Positions 15,228-15,698 of a DNA stretch of 15,698 bases are shown here, in pieces. Source of the stretch: Eubacterium sp. (GTDB taxonomy: Bacteria > Bacillota_A > Clostridia > Lachnospirales > Lachnospiraceae); the NCBI GenBank assembly GCA_023663915.1, contig JAMPGN010000089.1:1-15698 (forward strand), written 5' to 3'. The translations under genes were made by a program, and so were the position numbers. The notes below the pieces were generated by a model, which was not told the DNA's origin, searched no databases, and worked only from the letters and a program-made list of their open reading frames with translations. Positions within the stretch are counted from its first letter, which is position 1; each line of letters opens with the position of its first letter.

Positions 15228-15379
15228 CCGTCCGGCATAGTAAATGTTTGTATGGATCATGTGATTGTGTAACATATTAAGATTGATTTAGCTATACCAG
15301 ATTATTTCTATATCAAAAAGGTGCAAAGTCTTGATGATTTCATAAAGACTTTGCACCTATATATATTATTATTGTGCAA
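15228..15379. other. convergent intergenic region
   Basis: This AT-rich gap separates the AAA gene (plus strand) from the small minus-strand gene. Apart from the inverted repeat at 15319-15358 I see no gene, promoter or repeat in it. Confidence 0.7.
15319..15358 (-). terminator. strong intrinsic terminator, probably bidirectional
   Basis: AGGTGCAAAGTCTT (15319-15332) and AAGACTTTGCACCT (15345-15358) form a perfect 14-bp stem with a 12-base loop. Read on the minus strand it is followed by TTTTTGAT, an ideal tail, 21 bases after the stop of the 60-residue gene. Read on the plus strand the tail is ATATATATTATT, weaker but usable for the AAA gene. Confidence 0.9.
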
Positions 15380-15562
15380 TCACAATGTTATGTCTTCAAT
15401 ATTTACGCCCATAGAAGACAATTTTGCTACTGTTAGCTTGATAGAATAATCAAGTTCTTTGTTTTCTTGGTTACCGTTTGATTGTTTTATGCGCTGTAGT
15501 TCTGCATATCGGTCAATTGTCATTGTTATTAATTCTTTATCGGACATAATTTCTTGAACCAT
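15380..15562 (-). CDS. small conserved-looking hypothetical protein (60 aa)
   Basis: The product is a 60-residue, mostly helical, charged cytoplasmic protein with no membrane segment, cysteines or known motif. Its pattern (SDKELITMTIDRYAELQRIKQ ... ELDYSIKLTVAKLSS) suggests two amphipathic helices. The gene is convincing because it is a complete unit: a near-consensus promoter at 15601-15629, a GGCGGTG ribosome site about five bases from the ATG at 15562, and a strong terminator at 15319-15358. A second ATG, five codons in, is an alternative start. I do not recognise a function; small helical proteins of this size include regulators and antitoxins, but no partner gene is visible here. Confidence 0.72.
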   Translation of the reverse strand: MVQEIMSDKELITMTIDRYAELQRIKQSNGNQENKELDYSIKLTVAKLSSMGVNIEDITL

Positions 15563-15600
15563 CCTTTCACCGCCTTTTTATATTGAATATTATTAGTATC

Positions 15601-15629
15601 AGTATAGCGGATTGTTTGGAAAGTGTAAA
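15601..15629 (-). promoter_or_regulatory. sigma-A promoter of the minus-strand small gene
   Basis: On the minus strand TTTACA (15629-15624) and TATACT (15606-15601) are exactly 17 bases apart, each one mismatch from consensus. They lie about 40 bases before the ATG at 15562. Confidence 0.85.
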
Positions 15630-15698
15630 GCCTTTATTTCATTATTCAGCTCTGAAAGGTAAATTCCTTTATAACCTACCTAGATACCGCAAATTTCC

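Overview
The window reads as a cell-surface polysaccharide locus from a Gram-positive anaerobe of the Clostridia, most likely a gut Lachnospiraceae. This is inferred from strong GGAGG-type ribosome binding sites, tightly packed co-oriented genes, the mix of galactofuranosyltransferase-like, UDP-galactopyranose mutase and FrhB-like/pyruvyltransferase genes, and two accessory families (a PD-(D/E)XK protein with KEVT repeats and an AAA/PD-(D/E)XK protein) that I associate with that family. No rRNA, tRNA, CRISPR array or classical insertion sequence is visible.

Layout. 1-227: end of an unidentified upstream reading frame, then a short leader with inverted repeats. 228-4098: three tightly linked genes, a GlfT1/GlfT2-like GT2 transferase, a 606-residue GlfT2-like transferase and UDP-galactopyranose mutase (glf). 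Together they imply synthesis of a galactofuranose-containing glycan. 4134-6607: an AT-rich polytopic membrane protein resembling GT-C transferases, then a DPM1-like GT2 that probably charges a polyprenyl-phosphate sugar for it. 6667-7713: a membrane acyltransferase whose start region contains a run of ten G, a possible phase-variation switch.

7714-9133 is an island: a gene for a PD-(D/E)XK (Rpn-like) protein with its own near-consensus promoter and AU-rich hairpin terminator, bracketed by a 22-bp inverted repeat. GCGAAGC mini-hairpins lie on both sides. 9159-9298 holds two near-identical 62-bp repeats, each a pair of GAA-loop hairpins, directly upstream of the next gene.

9317-13534: a fused ferredoxin/FrhB-like + polysaccharide pyruvyl transferase protein, then an ABC-2 permease with an extra N-terminal membrane segment and its ATPase, which abuts it. 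The last two should export the undecaprenyl-linked polymer. 13638-15227: a separately promoted AAA ATPase with a C-terminal PD-(D/E)XK domain. 15380-15562 (minus): a 60-residue gene with its own promoter and terminator.

Working model (inference): Glf makes UDP-Galf, the two GT2 enzymes polymerise Galf, the GT-C/DPM1 pair, acyltransferase and pyruvyltransferase decorate the chain, and the ABC pair exports it. The two PD-(D/E)XK genes look like accessory passengers with independent transcription.
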